From positions 124,001 to 188,000 of the forward strand of contig JAEXAY010000005.1 of assembly GCA_023457895.1 (NCBI GenBank): DNA of 64,000 bases, in the 5' to 3' direction. The position numbers and the translations under genes are program-made. This DNA comes from Pseudomonadota bacterium (GTDB taxonomy: Bacteria > Pseudomonadota > Alphaproteobacteria > Sphingomonadales > Sphingomonadaceae). Of this stretch, positions 44,218 to 58,001 are shown in pieces. The number at the start of each line of letters is the position of its first letter. Within the stretch, counting starts at the first letter, position 1. The notes under the pieces are model-generated. The model had not been told where the DNA came from and made no database searches. It worked only from the letters and a program-made list of their open reading frames with translations.

Positions 44218-44985
44218 TTATTGAATCACATAACCCCGGGTAGTGAACCGGACGCGGCTTGCGTCAACGCCGAAAATTGATTGGAGCGTATTCGCACCGA
44301 TTTGACGCAATTGCGCGCGATGTGTGGGGTCCGGCGCTTGCTGCAACTCGATATTCGCGCCGACCAGCAGCAAAGCGGTTCCCATTCCGATTTGGTAGTC
44401 ATAGGATTTTTTGGCCGGGGTTGCGGCTCCCACTTCCGGGTCGTTGGCCATTTTTGCAGCAACCTGATCGAACAGTGGCTTGACATAGGCGTCCGGAAAT
44501 AATTGCCCGCTATAGGCTGTATAAGCGCCGGCAATCAGCGCGACGCGGCTCGTTGCCAAATTGAGGTTGGGCACCCCGTAACGCTGCTGGGCGTCTTTAC
44601 CCAAGGCGATGATCCCGGTCTCCAGCGCGCTTTTACGCCGCACGAACTGATCGCGCGGGAACAAGGCGGCCAATTTGACGACCCCGGCATCGCGCGTGAA
44701 ATACCGTCCCCCGGCATTGAGCGCCGTACGCACGTCAAGCGGCGAACGGGGCGGCGACGGTTTGCTCTTGCTCTTCGACGGACCGCTGATTCCGGCCGCA
44801 TCCTGTACGGCACGCAGGCTACGGTTCATCATGTCCGCCTGAATCATGTCCTGAAGCGTCGAACTGCTGATCCCCCAGCCGCCTTCGCCATAATCACCGA
44901 ACTCTGCATGAGCAGGAGCCGTCGCCACCATTCCAGTCAGGATTGCAGCCTGGACCAGCCGGCGCCAAAAAGCCGTTCGAGGCAT
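44218..44985 (-). CDS. Exported protein of unknown function
   Basis: A 255-residue protein with a signal peptide (FWRRLVQAAILTGMVATAPAHAE). After a Ser/Lys/Pro-rich linker (GPSKSKSKPSPPRSP) comes a helical domain with RYFTRDAGVVKLAALFPRDQ, SRVALIAGAYTAYSGQLFPD and YQIGMGTALLLVGANIEL. I cannot name the family. GGAGG lies 6-7 bases upstream of ATG 44985, which decides the start; the frame is open further upstream to 45123 without support. It is divergent from the S9 peptidase gene, with 136 bases between starts. Confidence 0.72.
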   Translation of the reverse strand: MPRTAFWRRLVQAAILTGMVATAPAHAEFGDYGEGGWGISSSTLQDMIQADMMNRSLRAVQDAAGISGPSKSKSKPSPPRSPLDVRTALNAGGRYFTRDAGVVKLAALFPRDQFVRRKSALETGIIALGKDAQQRYGVPNLNLATSRVALIAGAYTAYSGQLFPDAYVKPLFDQVAAKMANDPEVGAATPAKKSYDYQIGMGTALLLVGANIELQQAPDPTHRAQLRQIGANTLQSIFGVDASRVRFTTRGYVIQ

Positions 44986-45121
44986 CAAAATCCTCCATCT
45001 CGCCATGACTGACGACTGCCACATATCTATGGCGCTATTATGACAGCTATTTGCGGCAACGATCAAGCCGCAGCCAAAAACCCGTTGCCTGCGCCGGACG
45101 GCAGCCGTAACAATCGCAACC

Positions 45122-47206
<2,085 letters not shown>

Positions 47207-47271
47207 CGCCAACGCGCTGCCATTCCCTTCCCCCTTGCGTGGCGGCACGCATCGGGTAAGGGGTGGCGGCT

Positions 47272-50166
47272 ATGACTGAGCCGACCAAGACCGAACTCGC
47301 CAAGACTTTCGACCCCGCCGCGATCGAGGCGCGCTGGTATGCGCATTGGGAAGAAAGCGGCGCCTTCCGCCCGGAGCGTCCCGACGCCCAGCCCTTCACC
47401 ATCGTCAACCCGCCGCCCAACGTCACCGGTTCGCTCCATATCGGCCATGCGCTCGACAACACGCTGCAGGACATCATCATCCGCTATGAGCGTTTGCGCG
47501 GCAAGGACGCGCTGTGGGTCGTCGGCACCGACCATGCCGGGATCGCGACGCAAATGGTGGTCGAACGCCAGATGGAAGAACGCCAGGACAAGCGCACCAA
47601 CTATAGCCGCGAGGATTTCATCGGCAAGGTTTGGGAGTGGAAGGCCGAAAGCGGCGGGACCATCACCCGCCAGCTCCGCCGCCTTGGCTGCTCCATGGAC
47701 TGGTCGCGCGAGCAGTTCACCATGGACCCGCACTTCACCCGCGCTGTCGTCAAGGTGTTCGTCGATCTCTACAATCAGGGGCTGATCTACCGCGACAAAC
47801 GGCTGGTCAACTGGGACCCCAAGCTCAAGACGGCGATCTCCGACCTCGAGGTCGAAACGCGCGAGGTCAAGGGCGGCTTCTGGCATTTCCGCTATCCGCT
47901 CGCTGCCGATGAAAATGGGACGCCCGTCACCACGGCGGACGGCAAGGATTATCTCGTCGTCGCGACGACGCGGCCCGAAACCATGCTCGCCGACATGGCA
48001 GTCGCGGTCCACCCCGACGATGCGCGCTATGCGAGCGTCGTCGGCAAGGACATCCTCCAGCCGATCACCGGCCGCCGCTTCAAGGTGGTGGCGGATGAGC
48101 ACGCCGACCCGGAACTCGGTTCGGGCGTGGTCAAGATCACCCCGGGGCATGACTTCAACGACTTCGAGGTCGGCAAGCGTGCGGGGATGAAGCCGGGCGA
48201 GATGCTCAATATGCTCGATGGCGACGCGCATGTGGTGCAAACCGCCGACGGGCTGGTGCCGGAGGAGTTTCTCGGCCTCGACCGCTTCGTCGCGCGCGAC
48301 CACGTCGTCGCCCGGATGAAGCAACTGGGTTTCCTCATCCCGCATGTCAGCAAGGACAAGGACGGCAACGAGGTGGAGGCGGATTTCGAGCCGCGCACCA
48401 TCCAGACCCCGTTCGGCGACCGCGGCGGCGTGGTGATCGAACCCTGGCTCACCGACCAATGGTATGTCGACGCGGAAACCCTCGCGCAGGCGCCGATCGA
48501 GGCGGTACGCGACGGCCGCATCGAGATCGTGCCCAAGACATGGGAAAAGACCTTCTTCAACTGGATGGAAAATATCCAGCCCTGGTGCGTCAGCCGCCAG
48601 CTATGGTGGGGCCACCAGATCCCCGCGTGGTATGACGAAGACGGCAACGCCTATGTCGCCGAGGACGAAGCCGCCGCGCAGGCGCTCGCCGGCAACAAGC
48701 CACTGACCCGCGACCCCGATGTCCTCGATACCTGGTTCTCCTCGGCCCTGTGGCCCTTCGCAACGCTCGGCTGGCCGGATCAGGAAGCCCGTAGTGCTGA
48801 GCCTGTCGAAGCACGTCCCTCCGCGGATAACCGCCCTTCGACAAGCTCAGGGCTACGGAATGAATTGCCCGCGCCGACCGGCAATCTCCTCGCCCGCCAT
48901 TATCCCAATGACCTGCTCATCTCGGGCTTCGATATCCTGTTCTTCTGGGATGCGCGCATGGCGATGCAGGGGATGCATTTCATGGGCGAGGTGCCGTGGC
49001 GCAGGCTCTATCTCCACGGTCTCGTACGCGCGGCGGACGGGCAGAAAATGTCGAAGTCCAAGGGCAATGTGGTCGATCCGCTCGGCCTCATCGACGCCTA
49101 TGGCGCGGACGCGCTCAGGTTCTTCATGGCGGCGATGGAAAGCCAGGGCCGCGACATCAAGATGGATGAACGCCGCGTCGAGGGCTACCGCAACTTCGCC
49201 ACCAAGCTGTGGAATGCCTGCCGCTTCGCCCAGGCGAACGGCATCGGCGCGTCGGACAGCATCGCCGCGCCGGTGGCCGACCTCCCGGTCAACCGCTGGA
49301 TCATCGGCGAGGTGGTCGAAACGCTCGCCGCGATCGACAAGGCGCTCGCCGGCCTGCGCTTCGACGAGGCCGCCAACGCGATCTACCATTTCGTATGGGA
49401 CCAGTTTTGCGACTGGTATCTCGAGCTGGTGAAGCCGGTTCTCAATCCTCCCCGTGACGGGGAGGATGATGCACGTCCCGCCGCCGAGGAACGCCCTTCG
49501 ACAGGCTCAGGGCTACGGGATGTCGAGGAAACACGGGCCGTCGCGGGCTGGGTGATCGACCAGATCCTCGTCATGCTCCACCCCTTCATGCCGTTCATCA
49601 CCGAGGAACTGTGGCACGCCATGGCCGCAAGCGAGGGGACGGTGCGGCCCTATGACCTCATTCTGGCGAAGTGGCCCGAGCCGAATGCGGAAGTCGATGC
49701 GGAGGCCGCAGCGGAAATCGACTGGCTCATCCGCCTCACGAGCGAGGTGCGCGGGACCAAGAACGAACTCGGCCTGCCGCCTGGCGCGAAACTCCCTGCA
49801 TGGTTCCCGGACGAAGGCCAGCGCAGCGTGATCGAGCCCAAGCTTGCCGCACTCGAACGCGTTGCCCGCCTTGCTCCCGTGACCTTCGGATCGCCGCCGG
49901 AAGGAGCTTTCCTCCAGTTCGTCGTTCAAGGCATCGAAGTTGTCATCCCCCTCGAAGGCATCATCGACGTAGCGGCCGAAAAGACCCGCCTTGCCAAGGC
50001 GCTCGAGGCCGCAACCAAGGAAGCGAAGTCGCTCGAAGGCCGTCTCGCCAACCCGGCGTTCGTCGAAAAAGCCAAGCCCGAAGCGGTGGAAAAGGCCCGC
50101 GCCGATCATGCTGAAAAATCCGCGGAAGCCGAACGGCTGAAGGCCGCGCTGGAACGGCTGGGGTAA
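47272..50166 (+). CDS. valS: Valyl-tRNA synthetase with two in-frame repeat insertions
   Basis: A 964-residue class I synthetase charging valine tRNA. The HIGH motif is [15 protein letters not shown] near residue 52, the editing domain follows ([19 protein letters not shown]), KMSKS is near 593 in [14 protein letters not shown], and a C-terminal coiled-coil ends the protein. Two stretches are foreign to the family: residues about 506-529 ([20 protein letters not shown] and following) between the conserved GWPD and HYPND, and residues about 725-750 ([20 protein letters not shown] and following) in the anticodon-binding domain. Both come from palindromic repeats inserted in frame. ATG 47272 is preferred over GTG 47263 because AAGGGG lies upstream at suitable distance. 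Confidence 0.97.
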   Translation: MTEPTKTELAKTFDPAAIEARWYAHWEESGAFRPERPDAQPFTIVNPPPNVTGSLHIGHALDNTLQDIIIRYERLRGKDALWVVGTDHAGIATQMVVERQMEERQDKRTNYSREDFIGKVWEWKAESGGTITRQLRRLGCSMDWSREQFTMDPHFTRAVVKVFVDLYNQGLIYRDKRLVNWDPKLKTAISDLEVETREVKGGFWHFRYPLAADENGTPVTTADGKDYLVVATTRPETMLADMAVAVHPDDARYASVVGKDILQPITGRRFKVVADEHADPELGSGVVKITPGHDFNDFEVGKRAGMKPGEMLNMLDGDAHVVQTADGLVPEEFLGLDRFVARDHVVARMKQLGFLIPHVSKDKDGNEVEADFEPRTIQTPFGDRGGVVIEPWLTDQWYVDAETLAQAPIEAVRDGRIEIVPKTWEKTFFNWMENIQPWCVSRQLWWGHQIPAWYDEDGNAYVAEDEAAAQALAGNKPLTRDPDVLDTWFSSALWPFATLGWPDQEARSAEPVEARPSADNRPSTSSGLRNELPAPTGNLLARHYPNDLLISGFDILFFWDARMAMQGMHFMGEVPWRRLYLHGLVRAADGQKMSKSKGNVVDPLGLIDAYGADALRFFMAAMESQGRDIKMDERRVEGYRNFATKLWNACRFAQANGIGASDSIAAPVADLPVNRWIIGEVVETLAAIDKALAGLRFDEAANAIYHFVWDQFCDWYLELVKPVLNPPRDGEDDARPAAEERPSTGSGLRDVEETRAVAGWVIDQILVMLHPFMPFITEELWHAMAASEGTVRPYDLILAKWPEPNAEVDAEAAAEIDWLIRLTSEVRGTKNELGLPPGAKLPAWFPDEGQRSVIEPKLAALERVARLAPVTFGSPPEGAFLQFVVQGIEVVIPLEGIIDVAAEKTRLAKALEAATKEAKSLEGRLANPAFVEKAKPEAVEKARADHAEKSAEAERLKAALERLG
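48789..48857 (+). repeat. Palindromic element inserted in frame in valS, site 1
   Basis: The arms are ccgtagtgctgagcctgtcg (left) and, on the right, cgacaagctcagggctacgg; they pair over about 20 bases with three mismatches. The inner loop is about 24 bases. The element adds 23 codons encoding RSAEPVEAR...RPSTSSGLR without a stop. The same element lies in uvrA (52952-53022), and half of it at 49491-49519. Confidence 0.9.
49446..49519 (+). repeat. Composite repeat inserted in frame in valS, site 2
   Basis: Two repeat parts lie side by side: a small palindrome cctccccgtgacggggagg (49447-49465), and 49491-49519, which matches the right arm of the other element (cccttcgacaggctcagggc then tacggg). 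The left arm of that element is missing. The stretch adds about 25 codons in frame. Confidence 0.85.
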
Positions 50167-50184
50167 TTTCAGCCCCAGACCAGT

Positions 50185-50266
50185 CGTCATTGCGAGCGCC
50201 GTAAGGCGCGCGGCAATCCAGTGTTGAGCACTGCTGCCCTGGATTACTGCGCGGCTCGCAATGACG
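50185..50266. repeat. REP-like palindrome, copy 4 (after valS)
   Basis: Begins cgtcattgcgagcg and ends gctcgcaatgacg, with cggcaatccag and ctggattactgcg inside. It starts 18 bases after the valS stop. Confidence 0.85.
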
Positions 50267-50370
50267 AATTCCTGAACCGCTTTCGGCCCGCCCGTCCCCG
50301 CGCGCCTGAACTTCCTTCGCATTCGTCGCGCCGCCAAGGAACCCTCCCCCGCCCCGCCCGTTCCTTCCGC

Positions 50371-51507
50371 ATGTCCGACGCCCCCGCGCCCGCAACTTCT
50401 CCGATCCGCGATTTCTTCCAGCGCTTCGGCCGCTCAATGGCGGTCGAGCTGGAAAATGATCTCGAGCAGTTGAGCCGCCTCTTTTCCGACGACCATCCCG
50501 ACCGCATCGAGCCGGTCATCATGGGCTTTGCCGGATACCGCAACGACCGCACCGCGCGGATCAAGGCGCGCATCGTCCGCAAGCCAAGGATCAAGGGCGC
50601 GCCCAACTCGACCATCGCCAAGATGCACGCGATGTACCGGCTCTATAACAGCCACGAACTGCCCGGCACCTTCGTCATCCTCGAAGCCTGGGGCCAGACC
50701 TATCACAGCGCGAGCGACGAGGAAGGCTATGTCAGCTTCGAGATCGCCGCGCCGCCGCCGGAAGATGACAAGACACGCTGGGAAGCGGTTACCATGCGCC
50801 TTGCCGATGACCGCCACGGTCATGGTCCGTTGACGATCCCGGTGCTGCGCGCCGGCACCGACCGCGCTTGGGCGATCATTTCCGACATCGACGATACGAT
50901 CATCGAAACCGGCGCGCAGAATTTCGTCAAGAACTGGCGCAAGGTGCTGGTCGATCAGGTTGATGAACGCGTCGCGGTGCCGGGCGCGGGCAATCTCTAC
51001 CGCACCATCGCGGGCGATTACAAAGCGCCGACGCGGCCCTTTTTCTATGTCTCGTCAAGCCCGTGGAACCTTTACGGCTTCCTCACCAGCTTCATGGAAA
51101 AACAGCAGATCCCGCACGGTCCGATGTTCCTGAAGGATTATGGCATCGAGCCCGACAAGTTCATCGACACCGCGCACAGCGACCACAAGCTCGACGCGAT
51201 CCAGACCATCCTCGCCTTCTATCCCGAACAGAAATTCCTGCTGATCGGCGACAATGGCCAGCATGATGTCGAAATATACGCCGAGGCGGTGAAGACCTAT
51301 CCAGGCCGCATCGGCGCAGTCTATATCCGCGATGTCAGCGGCAGCTGCGCCAGCGGCACCAAGGCGGAATTGCTCGAAAAGATACGCGGTAGCGGCATTC
51401 CGGTCTGGTGCGGCGCAGGCTTCGACGATGCGATCGAACTCACCAATACGCTCGACCTGATGAAGCCGGTGGAAGCCGCCAAGGCGATCGAGGCGGGCAA
51501 AGCCTGA
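50371..51507 (+). CDS. App1/DUF2183-family phosphatase
   Basis: A 378-residue protein with a C-terminal DUF2183 domain, related to yeast phosphatidate phosphatase App1. The haloacid-dehalogenase-like catalytic motif is ISDIDDTIIETG near residue 172 (DxDxT type), followed by the family signature FFYVSSSPWNLYGFLTSFM and GDNGQHDVEIYAE. The N-terminal half includes VIMGFAGYRNDRTARIKARI, a beta-rich domain usual in this group. A lipid phosphatase role is likely. It is convergent with a lipoprotein gene whose stop is only 3 bases away. Confidence 0.87.
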   Translation: MSDAPAPATSPIRDFFQRFGRSMAVELENDLEQLSRLFSDDHPDRIEPVIMGFAGYRNDRTARIKARIVRKPRIKGAPNSTIAKMHAMYRLYNSHELPGTFVILEAWGQTYHSASDEEGYVSFEIAAPPPEDDKTRWEAVTMRLADDRHGHGPLTIPVLRAGTDRAWAIISDIDDTIIETGAQNFVKNWRKVLVDQVDERVAVPGAGNLYRTIAGDYKAPTRPFFYVSSSPWNLYGFLTSFMEKQQIPHGPMFLKDYGIEPDKFIDTAHSDHKLDAIQTILAFYPEQKFLLIGDNGQHDVEIYAEAVKTYPGRIGAVYIRDVSGSCASGTKAELLEKIRGSGIPVWCGAGFDDAIELTNTLDLMKPVEAAKAIEAGKA

Positions 51508-51510
51508 GCT

Positions 51511-52056
51511 TTACAGCGGGCATCGCGCATAGCGATAGATTTCGCCGCCGCGCTCGTAATTCAGCATGCTGCCATCGGGCGACAGCGAGAATTTATGCTG
51601 TTCCTTGATCGTCTCGCCCTCGGCCATGATTTCCATGTCGGCGATGGTGATCGCGCCGGCGTTCTGGGTTTTGATCACCCGCGCTTCGCTTTCATAGAAC
51701 AGTACGCTATGCGGACCCACACGGATGCGGGTTTCGCCTGAACCTCTCGCGCAATCTGCGGCATTGATCGCCCAAGCGCCTTCGAAGCGCGGCGGCAGCT
51801 TGCCGCGATAGTCCGGACCCGGCTTGTCGCCTTCGACCTTGGGCGTGCCATCATCGTTGAGTACCGGATTGCCCTTGTCGTCGATCACCATGTTGGGCTG
51901 CGATTTGAGCCCGTCCTCGACCACGATTTCCTTTTCGGTCGTGGGCGCTCCCTTGCCTTCCAGTACCTTGTTGTCGCTCTTTTCGCCGCACGCCGTCACC
52001 ATCAGCGCGACCGGCAATATCATCGCTGCTACCCGCATTGTCGAAGCCGAGATCAT
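51511..52056 (-). CDS. Putative lipoprotein of unknown function
   Basis: A 181-residue protein with a lipobox (VALMVTACGEKSD, Cys near residue 23). The mature part begins with a charged linker (GAPTTEKEIVVEDGLKSQPN) and a beta-rich domain with PPRFEGAWAINAADCARGSG, TRIRVGPHSVLFYESEARV and MLNYERGGEIYRYARCPL. The two remaining cysteines could form a disulfide. The family is not recognised. AGGAGGG lies 4-5 bases before ATG 52056 and decides the start. It is divergent from uvrA, with 143 bases between the starts. Confidence 0.78.
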   Translation of the reverse strand: MISASTMRVAAMILPVALMVTACGEKSDNKVLEGKGAPTTEKEIVVEDGLKSQPNMVIDDKGNPVLNDDGTPKVEGDKPGPDYRGKLPPRFEGAWAINAADCARGSGETRIRVGPHSVLFYESEARVIKTQNAGAITIADMEIMAEGETIKEQHKFSLSPDGSMLNYERGGEIYRYARCPL

Positions 52057-52199
52057 GGTCCCTCCTGTTGTGAATATGCGGCTAAACGCATGATCGGGGG
52101 GTTGTTTCCGCCGCCGCCGCATCCCATTTCGCACCATGCCCCGAAAGCGCGCGTTCGCCGCGCTTGCATCACAAGAACATATATGGAACAGAGCGCATC

Positions 52200-55190
<2,991 letters not shown>

Positions 55191-55202
55191 CGGCCAACGC
55201 CA

Positions 55203-55868
55203 CTAATCGTAATCGTCTTCCAGCCGTTCGCGTTCTTCGACGAGTGCGACATAACGCGCTCGCAGGATTGCCTCCTCGTCACCACGAAATGGGTGATCGG
55301 CGATAGAGAAATTCTGACCCCTAGCGATGTCCAACAGCCGGAGCTGATCCGCTGGAACGTTAGGAAATGCTTCGCTCATAATCCAAAGCCCGACGCGAGC
55401 ACTCTCATCGTTCAGCGGGGGGCTTTCGGAGAAATAAGGATAGATATGACGATCTTGGCCGCGCCCGTCGGTTACTGAAAGCAAACTGTCTATTTTGACT
55501 ATCAGGCCCAATCCATCATTAGAATAAATTCCCTTGAGCGTGTTGGCAGGCGTGAAGGGCGCATTGGTCCAACGGCGACGCCGATCCCACCAAGTCAAGA
55601 AGCCATCACGGAGAAGTTCATACAATCGTCTCCGCCGGTAGTTAACGTCGATGTGTGCAGCAATTGCGTCCCGAAGGTCTCCAGCCCCAAAAACATGATT
55701 CTTTGCCGACTTCCAGAACGGCGAAAAAAAATCCGGGCCGCCAACTTGTTCGCCCAGTTCTCTGGCTAAGTCATTACGAATGTCTTCACGCAACTTGCTT
55801 CGACGCAGCGCTGGCGGGGCGTACATGAGCTGCAACAGCTTGCGGAGAGGAATGCGGCTGATTGCCAT
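55203..55868 (-). CDS. Accessory protein of unknown function
   Basis: A 221-residue protein without signal peptide or membrane helix; not recognised. The N-terminus is basic and helical (LRKLLQLMYAPPALRRSKLR). The middle has DLRDAIAAHIDVNYRRRRLY and LLRDGFLTWWDRRRRWTN, and the C-terminus is acidic (LVEERERLEDDYD). It starts 15 bases after the DUF2188 gene with an AGAGGA site, the same ribosome-binding sequence as that gene, so the two form an operon. Base composition is more AT-rich than in uvrA next to it. The stop is 12 bases from the uvrA stop (convergent). Confidence 0.75.
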   Translation of the reverse strand: MAISRIPLRKLLQLMYAPPALRRSKLREDIRNDLARELGEQVGGPDFFSPFWKSAKNHVFGAGDLRDAIAAHIDVNYRRRRLYELLRDGFLTWWDRRRRWTNAPFTPANTLKGIYSNDGLGLIVKIDSLLSVTDGRGQDRHIYPYFSESPPLNDESARVGLWIMSEAFPNVPADQLRLLDIARGQNFSIADHPFRGDEEAILRARYVALVEERERLEDDYD

Positions 55869-55883
55869 TATGAGATCCTCTGA

Positions 55884-56108
55884 TTAGCCCTTCGACGACT
55901 CGGGGTCGTTACCATAGCTGTCCCTATCGCGAATCTGGCCGTTAGGACGGTGAATGAGCAACTCACTGTTTTGATTACGAGCGATGTCGCGCGCACGATC
56001 AATGGCGTCAGATTGCGTATCGTGGATCGAAGTTACACGATCGTTCCCGGGGCCGCGCACTGCCCATTTGTCACCGTGCGCAACAACATGTTGATTCTTA
56101 CCCTTCAT
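55884..56108 (-). CDS. DUF2188 domain protein
   Basis: A 74-residue protein. MKGKNQHVVAHGDKWAVRGP is the DUF2188 hallmark (an N-terminal His-Val-Val, then His-x-x-x-Trp-Ala-Val), followed by DTQSDAIDRARDIARNQNSE, LLIHRPNGQIRDRDSYGNDP. Such small proteins are common on plasmids, prophages and islands; their function is unknown. AGAGGA lies 7 bases before ATG 56108; an earlier in-frame start at 56144 would run into a 9-mer of the operator-like array. It is the first gene of a two-gene operon and diverges from the P63C gene. Confidence 0.85.
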   Translation of the reverse strand: MKGKNQHVVAHGDKWAVRGPGNDRVTSIHDTQSDAIDRARDIARNQNSELLIHRPNGQIRDRDSYGNDPESSKG

Positions 56109-56138
56109 TGCAAATCCTCTTCTATGGCTGTAACTTTC

Positions 56139-56231
56139 AAGCAAGCATCCCCAGACGACTCACCCGCCTATGCTTGCTCGCACATGATTAATCTTTTAGC
56201 AAGCATTTTATGCAGTCGTCCAAGCAAGCAT
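56139..56231. promoter_or_regulatory. Array of four AGCAAGCAT sites in the divergent promoter region
   Basis: The 9-mer AGCAAGCAT occurs at 56140-56148, 56198-56206 and 56223-56231, and inverted (ATGCTTGCT) at 56170-56178. The sites are 25-30 bases apart, close to multiples of the DNA helical turn. They fill the 132-base gap between the DUF2188 gene and the P63C gene; the last one ends 9 bases before the P63C start. This looks like an operator array for a regulator acting on both promoters. Confidence 0.7.
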
Positions 56232-56240
56232 GGAGCAAAA

Positions 56241-57260
56241 ATGTCGAAGCAGATTAAAGGAGGCTTTGCGCGAGCCGAGAAGCTGTCCACAGAAGAAAGG
56301 CGCACCATTGCTCAAAACGCGGCAAGAGCGCGCTGGAACCGGTTGAAATCGTTAGACCGCATTGCAAAGGCAGACAGCTACGGTGTTCTAGCAATCGGTG
56401 ATGTTGAACTGGACGTTTACGTCTTGGATGACAAACGGCGAGTAATAAGCAAGCGGGCGATGGCGAAAGCATTGCAGCTCAAATCACAAGGCGGAAACGC
56501 TTTCATGCGCACTATGACTCGGAAAAACATTCGGCCGATAGTCAGTCAGCAACTTTGGGATACCATAGAAGCTCCTATTGCATTCACCGGCGTTAGGGGT
56601 GAATCGTGTGATGGCTTTGAGGCCGATACGCTTATCGAAGTTTGTGACATGTTCATCGAAGCAAGGAACCGGAGGGTTCTATCTCCTTCTCAACACTTCC
56701 TTGCTGTCCAATCTGAGGTTATTGTGAGATCAGCAGCCAAGCTCGGCATAATAGCGCTAATCGATGAAGCGGCAGGTTACACAGATAAGACTTTAGACGA
56801 ATACAAGCGCCTATTCGATCAATTTATCCGTAGCGAATTTAAGCAGTGGGAAAAGGAATTTCCTGATAAATTCTTTTCGATGATTTATAGACTTTACGGC
56901 CTTAAAAGACAAAAACCAGACTCTACACGCCATCCACAGTTTTTTGGCCACTTCATAAGAAAATTTGTATATTATCCGTTGGCTAATAGTAATGGCGCGA
57001 TATTGGACCAACTGGACAAGAAAAACCCTGTCGTCTACGCTGGAGGCTCTCGGCGCTATAAACTTTTTCAGTATCTTTCCGACGAAGTTGGCGATGCAGC
57101 ATTTCGACAACATTTGTGGCAAGTCGTTGGCATAGGTGAAGCCAGTACGGACAAATCAGCCTTTGAACGGTCGTTCTATCGAGCTTTCCCGGAAGCGATT
57201 CCGAGAAAAGTAGACGACCAGATGGATTTTCTCGACCTATTACGAGAACGACCTTCGTGA
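56241..57260 (+). CDS. P63C-domain protein
   Basis: A 339-residue protein. The N-terminus SKQIKGGFARAEKLSTEERR is basic and resembles short DNA-binding-like tails. The C-terminal third has FPDKFFSMIYRLYGL, HFIRKFVYYPLANSNGAILD, KNPVVYAGGSRRYKLFQYLS and FRQHLWQVVG, which fit the P63C domain of phage- and island-encoded proteins. The biochemical role is unknown. Base composition is clearly AT-rich, unlike flanking core genes, indicating transfer. GGAGC lies 6 bases before ATG 56241. The frame is open upstream to 55950, but that part overlaps the divergent DUF2188 gene. Confidence 0.82.
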   Translation: MSKQIKGGFARAEKLSTEERRTIAQNAARARWNRLKSLDRIAKADSYGVLAIGDVELDVYVLDDKRRVISKRAMAKALQLKSQGGNAFMRTMTRKNIRPIVSQQLWDTIEAPIAFTGVRGESCDGFEADTLIEVCDMFIEARNRRVLSPSQHFLAVQSEVIVRSAAKLGIIALIDEAAGYTDKTLDEYKRLFDQFIRSEFKQWEKEFPDKFFSMIYRLYGLKRQKPDSTRHPQFFGHFIRKFVYYPLANSNGAILDQLDKKNPVVYAGGSRRYKLFQYLSDEVGDAAFRQHLWQVVGIGEASTDKSAFERSFYRAFPEAIPRKVDDQMDFLDLLRERPS

Positions 57261-57356
57261 AAAGTTAGGTACCCTATCCATTAGGAATGCTTTCGCGGCA
57301 ACCTTCCAACGCATGAAGCTCTTCGCTTATTAGTTACATCACCTATACATCTTTCC

Positions 57357-57617
57357 ATGTGCAACGAAGTCTACCGCTACGTCACCTTGGGCGAGATGGT
57401 GCGCGGGTTTGAAAATCTGCGCGTGCCCACCCGGTTTCCGCAAGGCCGGCCCAATTTCGCCGCGACGGCGAGCGTGCGGATCACCGACGCGACGCCGATC
57501 ATCCGCGCCGCCAACGATGATCCCGCCGCTGCCGAACTGGTGCTGCGGCGCTGGAGCTGGCCGGGCGCGGGCGCGGGCGCCGAGCTGGCCGAATTCCGGG
57601 GAATTCCGGGGACATAA
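57357..57617 (+). pseudogene. Truncated SRAP (YedK/HMCES-type) gene
   Basis: The frame begins MCNEVYRYVTLGEMVRGFEN, and continues RVPTRFPQGRPNFAATASVR, then TPIIRAA and VLRRWSWPG. This is the N-terminal third of an SOS-response-associated peptidase, where Cys2 forms a covalent adduct with abasic sites. After about residue 70 the similarity stops in low-complexity sequence, two copies of gaattccggg appear, and the frame ends. The catalytic Cys remains, but the Asn, Glu and His further on are gone. It is taken to be a remnant broken by a mobile element. Confidence 0.75.
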
Positions 57618-57771
57618 TATTTAATTATGCGGTTTCGGCGGCAATCGGGGACACCATACCAAGCTCCTTGCTCAAGTGCCTCTTTTGCATCTGTCCTACA
57701 CCCTCCCCGCCATGCCAGCCTCGCCCGGGTGATTCGTCTGGGTTGGCTTGTACAGGTGACGATGATTGATC
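57591..57771 (+). pseudogene. Probable relic of a REP-associated transposase locus
   Basis: Starting with a tandem gaattccggg pair and ggacataatatttaattatg, which resembles the ends of REP-associated tyrosine transposase loci. At 57711-57771 the frame reads HASLARVIRLGWLVQVTMID, similar to the start of such transposases (x-x-LARVVxPGxPxHVTQRG). No further transposase motif, including the catalytic His-x-His, can be followed. The evidence is short and the call is tentative. Confidence 0.35.
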
Positions 57772-57862
57772 GTTTTGCTCCTTTTATCCCTTGTCGCACA
57801 GGCCTTGTTTCCGCGTTCAGACACAAGATGCTGGTAGGAAAAATTTGTTCGAAATCTAGGAA

Positions 57863-57893
57863 CTTTAGGAACGTAAGGAGGTGTTTTTGGCAG
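57863..57893 (+). repeat. 31-bp dispersed intergenic repeat, copy C
   Basis: Reads ctttaggaacgtaagg then aggtgtttttggcag; 28 of 31 positions match copy B. The next bases, aaat, and cacaacatatagtggcgg about 40 bases on, also resemble copy B. It lies in the 384-base gap between the SRAP remnant and the amidohydrolase gene, which otherwise holds only relic sequence. Confidence 0.75.
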
Positions 57894-58001
57894 AAATGCG
57901 CCGATCCACTCCACCCGGCGCCGTCTCACAACATATAGTGGCGGACCAGGGCAGGCGTGGGCGGCACGGCAGGGACGGCGCGAATGGGGCTTCGCGCTCC
58001 C

